From contig SAAJ01000033.1 in assembly GCA_009929485.1 (NCBI GenBank), positions 1 to 33,427 of the forward strand: a stretch of 33,427 nucleotides of DNA. The letters run 5' to 3'. The notes under the pieces were generated by a model, which made no database searches, was not told the DNA's origin, and was given only the letters and a program-made list of their open reading frames with translations. Position 1 is the stretch's first letter. The number at the start of each line of letters is the position of its first letter. Shown in pieces: positions 26,001 through 33,235 of this stretch. The stretch is from Negativicutes bacterium. GTDB lineage: Bacteria > Bacillota > Negativicutes > Anaeromusales > Anaeromusaceae. The translations under genes were made by a program, and so were the position numbers.

Positions 26001-26027
26001 CTTTTGATGCCGGAATTGTAGCTTCAT
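23004..26027 (-). CDS. res: Type III restriction enzyme, Res (helicase/endonuclease) subunit
   Basis: Res is the ATP-dependent motor and nuclease of type III restriction, working in a complex with Mod. The SF2 helicase core has Walker A METGVGKT at 93-100, the Walker B variant DEPQ at 219-222, SAT at 245-247, and the motif VI RQEVGRGLRL in the second RecA domain. A C-terminal PD-(D/E)XK nuclease is present: Pro938-Asp939 (PDWAIAF) and Glu957-Thr-Lys959. All key residues are intact in 1007 aa, the usual length. Its ATG overlaps the Fic stop (ATGA) and GGAGG is 9 nt upstream. It is the last large gene of the operon; no terminator follows before the toxin remnant. Confidence 0.96.
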   Translation of the reverse strand: MKLQFRHQKFQADAATAVCDVFAGQPFQAPTYRIDPGLGQIDLYDARQFTGFNNAPVAIGDDKVLEHIRAIQRAGQIKPSDALDGRYNLTVEMETGVGKTYTYIKTMYELNKRYGWSKFIIVVPSVAIREGVYKSFQMTEEHFAEDYGKKIRYFIYNSAQLTEIDRFASDSAINVMIINSQAFNARGKNARRIYMKLDEFRSRRPIDILAKTNPILIIDEPQSVEGAATKERLKEFTPLVTLRYSATHRADSVYNMIYRLDALEAYNKRLVKKIAVKGISVSGSTATEGYVYVQSINLSKGNPTATIEFDVKGNAGIRKVARIVGEGYSLFANSGELAEYKDGYTVHRIDGRDSSVEFTNGKKLFAGDVIGSVSEEQLRRIQIRETVLSHIERERQLFTKGIKVLSLFFIDEVAKYKQYDAHGNATGGTYAQIFEEEYNAVIGSMQLSLEDSADYLKYLEGIPVERTHAGYFSVDKKSGRMIDSKLGDKKERTSDDVDAYDLIMKDKERLLDRREPVRFLFSHSALREGWDNPNVFQICTLKQSGSDVRKRQEVGRGLRLAVNQGGERMDENVLSRDEIHNVNVLTVIANESYDSFAKGLQSELAEAVADRPRKVEAKLFDEKFGEDTALAIYESLIENGYVKRGELTEKYYEAKKNGMLEMPEEAADRAAEVIAVLDSVYDPNANKPENARKNTIDVTLDKDKMNSRAFQELWSRINGRSYYTVAFDEAELVKKSVAALNERLRVSRIYVKVEKGEQVATIESKAQVQAGESFARADMTREEAASYTAMKASNSVRYDLVGKIVAETGLTRKAVAAILVGLEKGVFNQFPDNPEEFIIRAANIINEQKATAIIERITYDKLTSAFSTDIFTAPGLKKGALGVNAMEAKRHLYDYVIYDSTNERDFAAQLEAHSQEVEVYVKLPKGFYISTPVGKYNPDWAIAFHEGKVKHIYFVAETKGDMSSLELREIEKAKAHCAREHFRAISGEKVRYDVVDSYERLWELVQG

Positions 26028-26923
26028 TCGCCGTCACCTCCTGTAATTTCATCTACTTGCTCATAATAGTAAGAGTAATCTATGCCCTTCATGAACATTT
26101 CACGGTCATTGATACGATCCGTCAACGCCGACTGCAACAATGCTTTGATCGGAGCAACGTCGGTCACACTCTTTTCCATCGCGGCAAGATACTCTTTTTT
26201 ATTGATTTTACTCCAGTCCACGCACAGTTTCAGATTCTTCTTCAGAATCAGATCCAGCCAAATCCGCGTGCTTCTGCCGTTGCCCTCCATAAAAGGATGA
26301 GCAACATTCATCTCCGCATATTTATCGACAATGGCCTCAAGCGTACTTTCAGGCATTTCTTCAATCTGTTTCAGCGTTTCGGGCAAGTAGCGCGCCATCG
26401 CAAACTGAAAGCCGCTCTTTGCGATATTAAGCGTTCTGATTTGCCCGGCAAAGTCATACAGCCCGCCGAATAAATAGCCGTGAATCTGCTGCAAACCCTT
26501 GACTGTACCGACTTCGATTGTAGCAAGCAACGAACTGTCAAACAGGGCATACGCTTTGGATTTGCTCTTGCCGTCAATGGTTTCATCGCTGTAAGTAAAC
26601 CATTCGATAAAGCGATTCGCCTGTTTGCTGGGAAAGTTTTTCGCGAGCTCAATAATACCGTCGTAATCAAATGTATCGGTCAGATACTTTTTCCCGTCAG
26701 CCGCCGTCAATTTCAGTTGGTTAGCGTCACTAACCAACTTGCTGTTTTCTTTTTTCAGTTTTGTTTTTAAGAATTTCCAATAGTTCCTGTTTTTCTTGTA
26801 ATCGTCCTCGCCACGCAACACGCCGATAATATCCAGTACGGAAAACCACCACTTGGCTTTTTCATCATCCCAAACGGCACGAACTTCTTTATCATCAAAA
26901 AAACGAATGGAGACTTTATTCAT
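26024..26923 (-). CDS. BRO-N domain/Fic domain fusion protein
   Basis: Fic enzymes transfer AMP (or other nucleotides) to hydroxyl side chains of target proteins. The C-terminal half shows the catalytic motif HPFMEGNGRSTR at 209-220 (His209) and the upstream YLFGGLYDFAGQIRTLNIAK block. The N-terminal part (about 5-115: KWWFSVLDIIGVLRG, NRNYWKFLKTKLKKE, LKLTAADGKKYLTD) is a BRO-N domain as in phage antirepressors. I find no (S/T)xxxE(G/N) inhibitory helix, so control may come from the BRO-N domain or a partner. It is sandwiched between mod (stop directly abutting its ATG) and res (ATGA overlap), so it is translated as part of the restriction operon. Confidence 0.92.
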   Translation of the reverse strand: MNKVSIRFFDDKEVRAVWDDEKAKWWFSVLDIIGVLRGEDDYKKNRNYWKFLKTKLKKENSKLVSDANQLKLTAADGKKYLTDTFDYDGIIELAKNFPSKQANRFIEWFTYSDETIDGKSKSKAYALFDSSLLATIEVGTVKGLQQIHGYLFGGLYDFAGQIRTLNIAKSGFQFAMARYLPETLKQIEEMPESTLEAIVDKYAEMNVAHPFMEGNGRSTRIWLDLILKKNLKLCVDWSKINKKEYLAAMEKSVTDVAPIKALLQSALTDRINDREMFMKGIDYSYYYEQVDEITGGDGE

Positions 26924-28783
26924 CTAGATCACCCGTACATTCGTGTTGGGCGCGAGAAGTTTGAAGATCTCGAACACATTTATTTTCTCCGGTGAGCTCG
27001 CAAACGATGAATCGCGGAACACGGCGCGCAGCGGCTTACGGCTCGCGATCTCACGAATTGCTTTTTCGCTGATCTTCTCCGCAAAACAGGCGATCAGGTC
27101 ACCATCATTGTAGGTATGAACAGTGAAGCCGTCGATCTGCTCGTGCGTGTGCGGCATAGACAGCGGTAGTCCCCAGTCAATCAAGCAACCAAACAGTAAA
27201 TCCATATCCGTGCGATCGGGCTTAATGTTGCCTTCCATTAAACTAAGCATATCTTGCGTGTAGTCGCCTGCTGCGTAGTAGACGTCGTTCATGTTCGTGT
27301 CGGCGAGCTTTAAGACACGGAAGCCGATGTCGAGATCTTGCGCAGTCAAGCCAGCCTCGGTTTTGATCTTATCCCCTGCGCGGCGAATGCGCTCTTTGCC
27401 GATTTCACAGATGGTCGAGTAGCCTGCTTTAGCGGCTTCTGTTCCTTCGGCGCACACCTCCGGTAATTGCACCATGATGAATTTCCGTTTGCCACCACCC
27501 TCAGCATTAAGTTTCATAACGGCGTGAGCAGTGGCAGCGGAGCCTGAGAAGAAATCAAGAATAATATCATTTTCTTGAACGCCACTAATTTCAAGTAACT
27601 TTTCAATGAATCGAATTGGTTTAGGGAAAGGAAAAGTTTTCGCATCACCAAAAATATCTTTTATCTCTTTTGTCCCCTCTTGTGTAAAAACATCATCAAT
27701 TAGGGACTGTGCTTTTGTTTTTCTTCGGACTCCATCCTCATCATTTATATATTGCTTAGAAGAAAGAACCCATTCATCATCTTTGTTTTTGGAAAATATT
27801 ACCTCGTTTTTGGCCAAAGCCTCTTCAAAGCGTTCTTTACTCCAACGCCATTGTCTTTTGGGATATACCATTGTGCCATCCGGCGCTTCAACGCCAAATT
27901 GAAGATTCTCTCTTATATCAAAGCTTTGCACAGCTTCTAAAGGATGTGTTCTATAACATCCTCTTACTTCATAATTTTCATCTTTGAACTTATAGAATCT
28001 ATCCGATTTTTCCTCGGCAAAATCAACTAATATTTCTGGCAAATCACTTTTGCTTTTACAATAAAAAAGTGTATACTCGTGAACGGATACTAAATATTTT
28101 TCTTTAGCGCCACCACCATACTTTTTCTTCCAACATATAACATCAACAAAATTATCTTCCCCAAATACCTCATCGCAAATCTTCCTCAACTGCGCGACCT
28201 CATTATCATCTATACTGATAAAAATTACACCGTCATCGCGGAGCAGATTTCGTGCCAGCACAAGGCGCGGGTAAATCATGCTGCACCAGTCCGAGTGAAA
28301 GCGACCGTTTTTTTCGGTATTTTTGAACAAGAGGTCACCCTCTTCATCGTAAACGCCCGCTTCTTCCTCATAGTCATCACGACTGGCTGCGAAGTTGTCA
28401 CGATAAACAAAGTCATTACCTGTATTATAGGGCGGATCGATATAGATCATCTTCACTTTGCCAAGGTAGCTCTCCTGCAACAGTTTCAGCACATCAAGGT
28501 TGTCGCCTTCAATGTAAAGGTTCTCGGTCGTATCCCAGTCTTTACTTTCATCCGGCGCAGGCCGGAGTGTTTTTCGAATAGGCCGCCCTGCCTCGGCAAT
28601 GGCATCACGTTTGCCTACCCAGGTAAATTCGTAGGCTTCGTCAGCAAACACGTCCTCGCCCAGCATAGCACGAAGCAGGTCTATATTCACTTTACCTTCT
28701 GTAACCACGCCTGGAAAGAGCTCAGCAATCTTCGCCACGTTTTCGGCGGTGATATTCGGGGTCTCAAATTTCATTTTATCCAT
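26924..28783 (-). CDS. mod: Type III DNA methyltransferase, Mod subunit
   Basis: Mod provides sequence recognition and adenine methylation for a type III restriction system. Motif IV DPPYNTG is at 116-122, ahead of motif I DFFSGSAATAHAV (about residue 405-418): beta-class order. Motif I has Ala where FxGxG methylases usually have the last Gly. The target-recognition part lies between them. The N-terminus (NITAENVAKIAELFPGVVTEG) is typical for Mod proteins. At 619 aa it is full length. GGAGGA precedes the ATG. The central third is visibly AT-richer than both ends. Mod is followed without any gap by the Fic gene. Confidence 0.95.
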   Translation of the reverse strand: MDKMKFETPNITAENVAKIAELFPGVVTEGKVNIDLLRAMLGEDVFADEAYEFTWVGKRDAIAEAGRPIRKTLRPAPDESKDWDTTENLYIEGDNLDVLKLLQESYLGKVKMIYIDPPYNTGNDFVYRDNFAASRDDYEEEAGVYDEEGDLLFKNTEKNGRFHSDWCSMIYPRLVLARNLLRDDGVIFISIDDNEVAQLRKICDEVFGEDNFVDVICWKKKYGGGAKEKYLVSVHEYTLFYCKSKSDLPEILVDFAEEKSDRFYKFKDENYEVRGCYRTHPLEAVQSFDIRENLQFGVEAPDGTMVYPKRQWRWSKERFEEALAKNEVIFSKNKDDEWVLSSKQYINDEDGVRRKTKAQSLIDDVFTQEGTKEIKDIFGDAKTFPFPKPIRFIEKLLEISGVQENDIILDFFSGSAATAHAVMKLNAEGGGKRKFIMVQLPEVCAEGTEAAKAGYSTICEIGKERIRRAGDKIKTEAGLTAQDLDIGFRVLKLADTNMNDVYYAAGDYTQDMLSLMEGNIKPDRTDMDLLFGCLIDWGLPLSMPHTHEQIDGFTVHTYNDGDLIACFAEKISEKAIREIASRKPLRAVFRDSSFASSPEKINVFEIFKLLAPNTNVRVI

Positions 28784-28809
28784 AATCAGCGTTCCTCCAA
28801 TGTATTATT

Positions 28810-28880
28810 AACCGCTAAAAGCGCGAAAGACGCGAAAAATAATCTAGTGCGTTTTTGCGCTTTTAGCGATTTTCGCGGTT
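28810..28880. repeat. Inverted pair of 9-nt-period repeats between GxxExxY gene and mod
   Basis: AACCGC (28810-28815) and GCGGTT (28875-28880) bound an imperfect palindrome. The left arm on the plus strand has units CGCTAAAAG, CGCGAAAGA, CGCGAAAAA. The right arm on the minus strand has CGCGAAAAT, CGCTAAAAG, CGCAAAAAC. The arms differ by one extra 9-nt unit (GAAAATCGC). The right arm contains the last codons and TAA stop of the GxxExxY gene. As RNA it could form a large hairpin between the two genes. Confidence 0.75.
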
Positions 28881-29312
28881 CGAGCATAAAGGATTTACTA
28901 ACCGTGAAAATTGGTTTGCTATTCTAGCTATCTGTGCTTTTGGATATGCGCCGAAGTTTACAAGCAACCCCAATTCAAGATTTGATGCTTTCAAATAGTT
29001 AAGCAGCTGAGCCTGATGTTCTGATGTGATGTCTTTTACCGCTTTTAGCTCGACAATGATTTTATCGTAACATATCAAATCAGGAATATACGCTTGCTTT
29101 AATGCCTCACCCTTGTATGCTAATGGTAATGCTACCTGCCGACAAAAAGGAACGCCCCGACGTTTTAGTTCGAGCTCCAAACATTCCTGATACACCGCTT
29201 CAAGAAAACCACATCCCATTTCTCTATACACTTCAAAAACAGCACCTTGAATCAAATAACACTCTTCTTTATATAAGATGCTTTCGCGTTTTTCGCGACT
29301 TTCGCGGTTCAT
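28863..29312 (-). CDS. GxxExxY family protein (PD-(D/E)XK-like)
   Basis: A 149-aa protein with the eponymous motif GCGFLEAVY and the nuclease-like signature PDLICYDKIIVELKAV (Asp...Glu-x-Lys). The family is related to Vsr/PD-(D/E)XK nuclease folds and has no settled function. The first 11 residues (MNRESREKRES) and the last few (NRENR) are encoded by the dispersed 9-nt repeat, so the native protein probably starts near ILYKEECYLIQ. The ATG overlaps the DUF4391 stop (ATGA). It probably entered the operon as a cassette together with the repeats. Confidence 0.88.
   Translation of the reverse strand: MNRESREKRESILYKEECYLIQGAVFEVYREMGCGFLEAVYQECLELELKRRGVPFCRQVALPLAYKGEALKQAYIPDLICYDKIIVELKAVKDITSEHQAQLLNYLKASNLELGLLVNFGAYPKAQIARIANQFSRLVNPLCSNRENR
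29282..29309 (-). repeat. Dispersed 9-nt-period repeat at the 5' end of the GxxExxY gene
   Basis: On the minus strand: CGCGAAAGT, CGCGAAAAA, CGCGAAAGC directly after ATGAAC. It has the same spacing and core as copies 1 and 2 but without the ATACCAGAATTT head. It is translated as Arg-Glu-x repeats. Confidence 0.75.
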
Positions 29313-29920
29313 ACCACCCCCTCCAATGCCGATCTTAACCGTTTCAATTCACCGTTTAATTCCACTTGGCGGTTGAACTGTTTCTCGCACAGGATTTTCT
29401 TTTCCATTGTCGCAATATCACGTTCGAGTTTCTGCCGCTGCTTATCGAGCTCTACCGCTTCGGCAATATCTCGTGCAACATCAAGTCGCCCAGCCGCTAT
29501 CTGTCGCACCAAATTATCGTACATAGCGTCCAGATTCAGCCCTTCGAAATTCAGCGTGAGCTCTGTTTGTGAAAACCAATCCGTGTTATAAAACGTGCCA
29601 GAAGCTTCCATCCACGCCTGCACCTCACCAGCGAAAGATAGCACAAACACCAGTTTATACGGTATCGCTTTGGCAATGGCAGGCAAGACACGTTTGTCCA
29701 GCTCGCGCTGCCTTAATACTATTTCGAATACCTGAATCTCTTTCACCGTTTCGCCAGCGGCAACGCTCATCGTGCTGTCGGCCAGTTTATTTCTCCAGAT
29801 GACAGATTCTATCTGGTCTTTGATTCTGTCGCGCACTTGCGTAGTCATCGCCGCATTAGCGTAGAGCTTTTCCTTCGCCACACGACGGTTTACTTCCGTC
29901 GAGCTCGGTAATCCTAACAT
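29309..29920 (-). CDS. DUF4391 domain protein
   Basis: A 203-aa protein starting MLGLPSSTEVNRRVAKEKLY, with IESVIWRNKLADSTMSVAAG, an internal alpha/beta core (KLVFVLSFAGEVQAW), and a C-terminal coiled coil (about 150-203, LDKQRQKLERDIATMEKK). It matches DUF4391, a family commonly found between an SNF2-type helicase and a type III-like methyltransferase. Its activity is unknown; the coiled coil suggests it bridges complex subunits. GAGGTGACGCT precedes the ATG, 4 bp after the helicase stop, and the gene ends in an ATGA overlap with the GxxExxY gene. Confidence 0.88.
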   Translation of the reverse strand: MLGLPSSTEVNRRVAKEKLYANAAMTTQVRDRIKDQIESVIWRNKLADSTMSVAAGETVKEIQVFEIVLRQRELDKRVLPAIAKAIPYKLVFVLSFAGEVQAWMEASGTFYNTDWFSQTELTLNFEGLNLDAMYDNLVRQIAAGRLDVARDIAEAVELDKQRQKLERDIATMEKKILCEKQFNRQVELNGELKRLRSALEGVV

Positions 29921-29924
29921 AGCG

Positions 29925-32900
29925 TCACCTCACCACCAGGAAGCAGATCATCTCAAAGTCATCCAATCCGCTGATTTTCGTATGTAAAGCAGACGTGCCG
30001 CCAGGACTAAACAGGCTGTCGATGTCACTTTCCGCTTTCCGCTCAATGATGGAACTAATCGCATCCGTCAGCAGCCCGGACACGCTCCGCATATCCCGCC
30101 CGTCCTTCGTCTCGTTGTTAAAGATACGGCAAACCTCCATCACCGGCGTGCTCTTACCCTTGCACAGCGAGCGGGACTTATCGAGCAGCTCCTTGGGCGA
30201 AAGGTGGTCGCAGACAACTTCTCCGTCCATTCCCACATATACCATATAAAACGGGTGAAGCCGGTTTTGCTTATCGATGTTCACGCTGTCATTAAGATTC
30301 TTAAGAACGAACACCACGCCCGGCGGGCAATCCTCTGAAGCGGGAACTACCGCGTGAAGCCCGTAGGGAACCGTATCCATATCGCCGTTGCGCTTTACGT
30401 ATTCAAGCAGGTCGAGGCGGAACTCGTTCAGCCCCAAGTCCATAATGGAGATGCCGGTTTGCATATCTTCAATATCCACGACTTCTTCCTGAAGCCGTTT
30501 CAGTTGCGCCTTTCGATATTCAAGGTCGCCTTTTTCCTCGGCGTTGATCAGGTCGTCATCACCCGTAGCAGTCATCACAGAAATTCGCATTCTTGTTTCG
30601 ACACGCCCTTTAAGAGAAAGGTACTCATCTAAATCCAAGTCCGGCCAGAAATTCACAAGCTGAATCACTGCATTTCTACTACCGATACGGTCGATCCGTC
30701 CAAAGCGCTGGATAATCCGTACAGGATTCCAGTGGATATCATAGTTGACGCAATAATCACAGTCCTGCAGGTTCTGCCCTTCCGAAATACAGTCTGTGGC
30801 AATCAACACAGAGATGTCATCGCGGTTGTTCGGCATCAGCAGTTCCTTGTCTTTCGAAAGCGGCGAGAACAAGGTCAGCACTTCATTCATCGAAGCCCGT
30901 TGTCCCTTAACTGTCGTCTTACCGTCCACGCTTCCCGTGATCATCGCCGTATCAAGCCCAAACCGCGACTTCACAAACGTGCTCACGTTTGCGTAAAGAT
31001 ATTCTGCCGTATCGGAAAATGCCGAAAAGATGATGATTTTCCGGTTGCCCTCATTGATCGGACGGGTCAGCTTACTTTCAATAAGCTCAAACAAGGTCTG
31101 AAGTTTCGTGTCGTGTTTCGGCGTGATATCGTCAATCAATATTTTCAGCAGTCCCAGCGTTTCAGCATCCTCTGCGAGTCTGTCCCGCCACGTCTTGTAG
31201 TCCATATCGGCAAGATCAATTTTGATGCGATGTTCCGCGGCAAAGTAGTCCGTGTTGCGATCATCATCATCAAAATCTGTATCGTCGCCGACAAGCTCCC
31301 GCCCCTTTATCACTGCACCGCCGCCAGCAATAAATGCGTCAATCTCAGCAATGGTATCGTCAATCATTGTTTTGACCCGCCCGACAGTCAGCCGAAAGGA
31401 TTCCACAGAGCTTTCCAGGCGTTTCAAAAGGTTAATGCTCATCAAACGCCGTATGCCCTGCTCGCGCCCGGCGCGGTTAATATTGATCGACTGGTCCACA
31501 TACTTTGCAAGCTGGCTTGGGAAAATAAAGTCGGTCGGGATATAGACCGAGAGATTCAGCTTCATCAACTGCTCATAGATTTCACTGTAGTTAATCGCAT
31601 TCTCCAGATCGCTAAGGCGTGGACGCAAGGAGAGCGGCTTTAATCGTTCCGGAAAGGAACCAATCTCTCCCATGTTGTAATACTTCTCTATGTGCCTACG
31701 AGAGCGGGCAATGGTTACGCTGTCAAGCACTTCAAAGAAATCAAAATCCAGCGATTTCAACAGTGAGTCCGTCGTCCGTTCACCGTCGTCCTGCTTATTC
31801 CACTGATTGAATACTTTTTGGGCATTGCGAAAAATCTCGTCTATCGTGCGCTTCGTTTCCAGCTTGTCATGAAGCTGCTTCGGATTCCCCTCATAAGCGA
31901 GCTCAAGCTGATTGCGCAAATCGACAAAACGATTATTGACCGGAGTTGCCGAAAGCATCAAGACCTTCGTCTTCACGCCTGTGCGGATAACACGGTTCAT
32001 AAGACGCAGATAACGGTTTTCACGGCGGTCTTCGCCATATACTTCGCCGCCATTTCTGAAGTTATGTGACTCATCGATGACCACAAGATCATAATTTCCC
32101 CAATTAATTCTGTTCAAATCAAGTCCATTTGATTTACCACGTTCGCGCGAGAGATCGGTGTGATAAAGCACATCATAGCGTAGGCGATCCGACGCAATGG
32201 GATTATTGATGTAGTTATCCTTGTAAGTCGTCCAGTTATCCGACAGCTTTTTGGGGCAAAGAACAAGGACCGAGCGATTACGGTTCTCATAATATTTGAT
32301 GACCGCCAGGGCAGTGAATGTTTTACCAAGGCCGACGCTGTCTGCGAGAATGCACCCGTTGAAAGATTCCAGTTTGTTGATAATCGCCAGAACCGCATCC
32401 TTTTGGAAAGTATAGAGCTTGCTCCAAATCTTGCTTTCCTTGAAGCCAGTCGCTTCGTTTGGCAGTACATCTTCGGAAATATCTTCTAAGAACTCGTTGA
32501 AAATGTTAAATATCGCCACAAAATAGATGAATTCCGGCGCGTTTTCATTGTAAGCGGCAGTGATGCCATCGATGACCTGCTCAGTTACGTCCTGCATCAG
32601 GCTGTTGTCATTCCAAATCTGACCAAACATACGAATGTACTCATCTGAAAGCGGCGCAAACATCTTATTTACCGGATTGATGATGTTGTTACCGCGCTCA
32701 CATCCGATGTCAGCAGTGGTAAAGCCGTGAAGCGGCATATAGGTCGCCGCCTCTTCGCCGACGACATTCATAAAGCCGCTGATATTGCCTCCCGTCAGAT
32801 TGGAGCGGAACTTCACTTTCTTGCGTATCCATTCGGCACACTCGCGGGCAATCGCTTTCTGGGTCAATTCATTGCGAAGTTTCACTTCGAACTCCGTACC

Positions 32901-33158
32901 ATAGAGCGATCGTTCGCGATTGAGTCGTGGTATGTAAAACTCTCGCTTTTCTTTCGGCGCTTTTTCCTGCAAAAATGTCGGCGAGGTGAAAATGAAGCGG
33001 AGCTCATCAATGCCGTCAAGTTGCTTTTTGAGCGCTTGATACGCATAAATCGAGAAACACGCTGCCGCCACAGACAGCTTGTCCCCCTTCTTAATTGTGA
33101 CCGTCAAATCATCCTTGACGGTTTTTCTTACGTTGTCAAACATTTCCGGCATTTGCAT
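29925..33158 (-). CDS. SNF2-family helicase with PLD-like N-terminal domain
   Basis: A large DNA translocase of about 1077 aa, first gene of the operon. Numbering is from the in-frame ATG at 33173. The N-terminal region (20-190) resembles the PLD-like domain of such helicases (KLSVAAACFSIYAYQALK, LRNELTQKAIARECAEWIRKK, HGFTTADIG), but no HxK(x4)D catalytic motif is visible. The SF2 core has Walker A DSVGLGKT at 278-285, DESH at 367-370, SAT at 408-410, and SEGQNLQDCDYCVNYD plus QRFGRIDRIGS near 800-832. I prefer the start at 33158 because GAGGA lies 8 nt ahead; the ATGs at 33173 and 33167 lack a site. With Mod, Res and DUF4391 it probably forms a DNA-defence complex. Confidence 0.92.
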   Translation of the reverse strand: MQMPEMFDNVRKTVKDDLTVTIKKGDKLSVAAACFSIYAYQALKKQLDGIDELRFIFTSPTFLQEKAPKEKREFYIPRLNRERSLYGTEFEVKLRNELTQKAIARECAEWIRKKVKFRSNLTGGNISGFMNVVGEEAATYMPLHGFTTADIGCERGNNIINPVNKMFAPLSDEYIRMFGQIWNDNSLMQDVTEQVIDGITAAYNENAPEFIYFVAIFNIFNEFLEDISEDVLPNEATGFKESKIWSKLYTFQKDAVLAIINKLESFNGCILADSVGLGKTFTALAVIKYYENRNRSVLVLCPKKLSDNWTTYKDNYINNPIASDRLRYDVLYHTDLSRERGKSNGLDLNRINWGNYDLVVIDESHNFRNGGEVYGEDRRENRYLRLMNRVIRTGVKTKVLMLSATPVNNRFVDLRNQLELAYEGNPKQLHDKLETKRTIDEIFRNAQKVFNQWNKQDDGERTTDSLLKSLDFDFFEVLDSVTIARSRRHIEKYYNMGEIGSFPERLKPLSLRPRLSDLENAINYSEIYEQLMKLNLSVYIPTDFIFPSQLAKYVDQSININRAGREQGIRRLMSINLLKRLESSVESFRLTVGRVKTMIDDTIAEIDAFIAGGGAVIKGRELVGDDTDFDDDDRNTDYFAAEHRIKIDLADMDYKTWRDRLAEDAETLGLLKILIDDITPKHDTKLQTLFELIESKLTRPINEGNRKIIIFSAFSDTAEYLYANVSTFVKSRFGLDTAMITGSVDGKTTVKGQRASMNEVLTLFSPLSKDKELLMPNNRDDISVLIATDCISEGQNLQDCDYCVNYDIHWNPVRIIQRFGRIDRIGSRNAVIQLVNFWPDLDLDEYLSLKGRVETRMRISVMTATGDDDLINAEEKGDLEYRKAQLKRLQEEVVDIEDMQTGISIMDLGLNEFRLDLLEYVKRNGDMDTVPYGLHAVVPASEDCPPGVVFVLKNLNDSVNIDKQNRLHPFYMVYVGMDGEVVCDHLSPKELLDKSRSLCKGKSTPVMEVCRIFNNETKDGRDMRSVSGLLTDAISSIIERKAESDIDSLFSPGGTSALHTKISGLDDFEMICFLVVR

Positions 33159-33235
33159 AGACTTCATCCTCATTTACATTTGCTCTTCTTTATCATAGTT
33201 ATCTTTTTCACGAAAAAGGCATATTTTTTATTCAT

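Noticed and set aside
30732-31643. 303-aa plus-strand open frame inside the helicase gene
   Set aside because: It is antisense to a conserved helicase core, has no ribosome-binding site and resembles no family. The same holds for 23727-24470 inside res.
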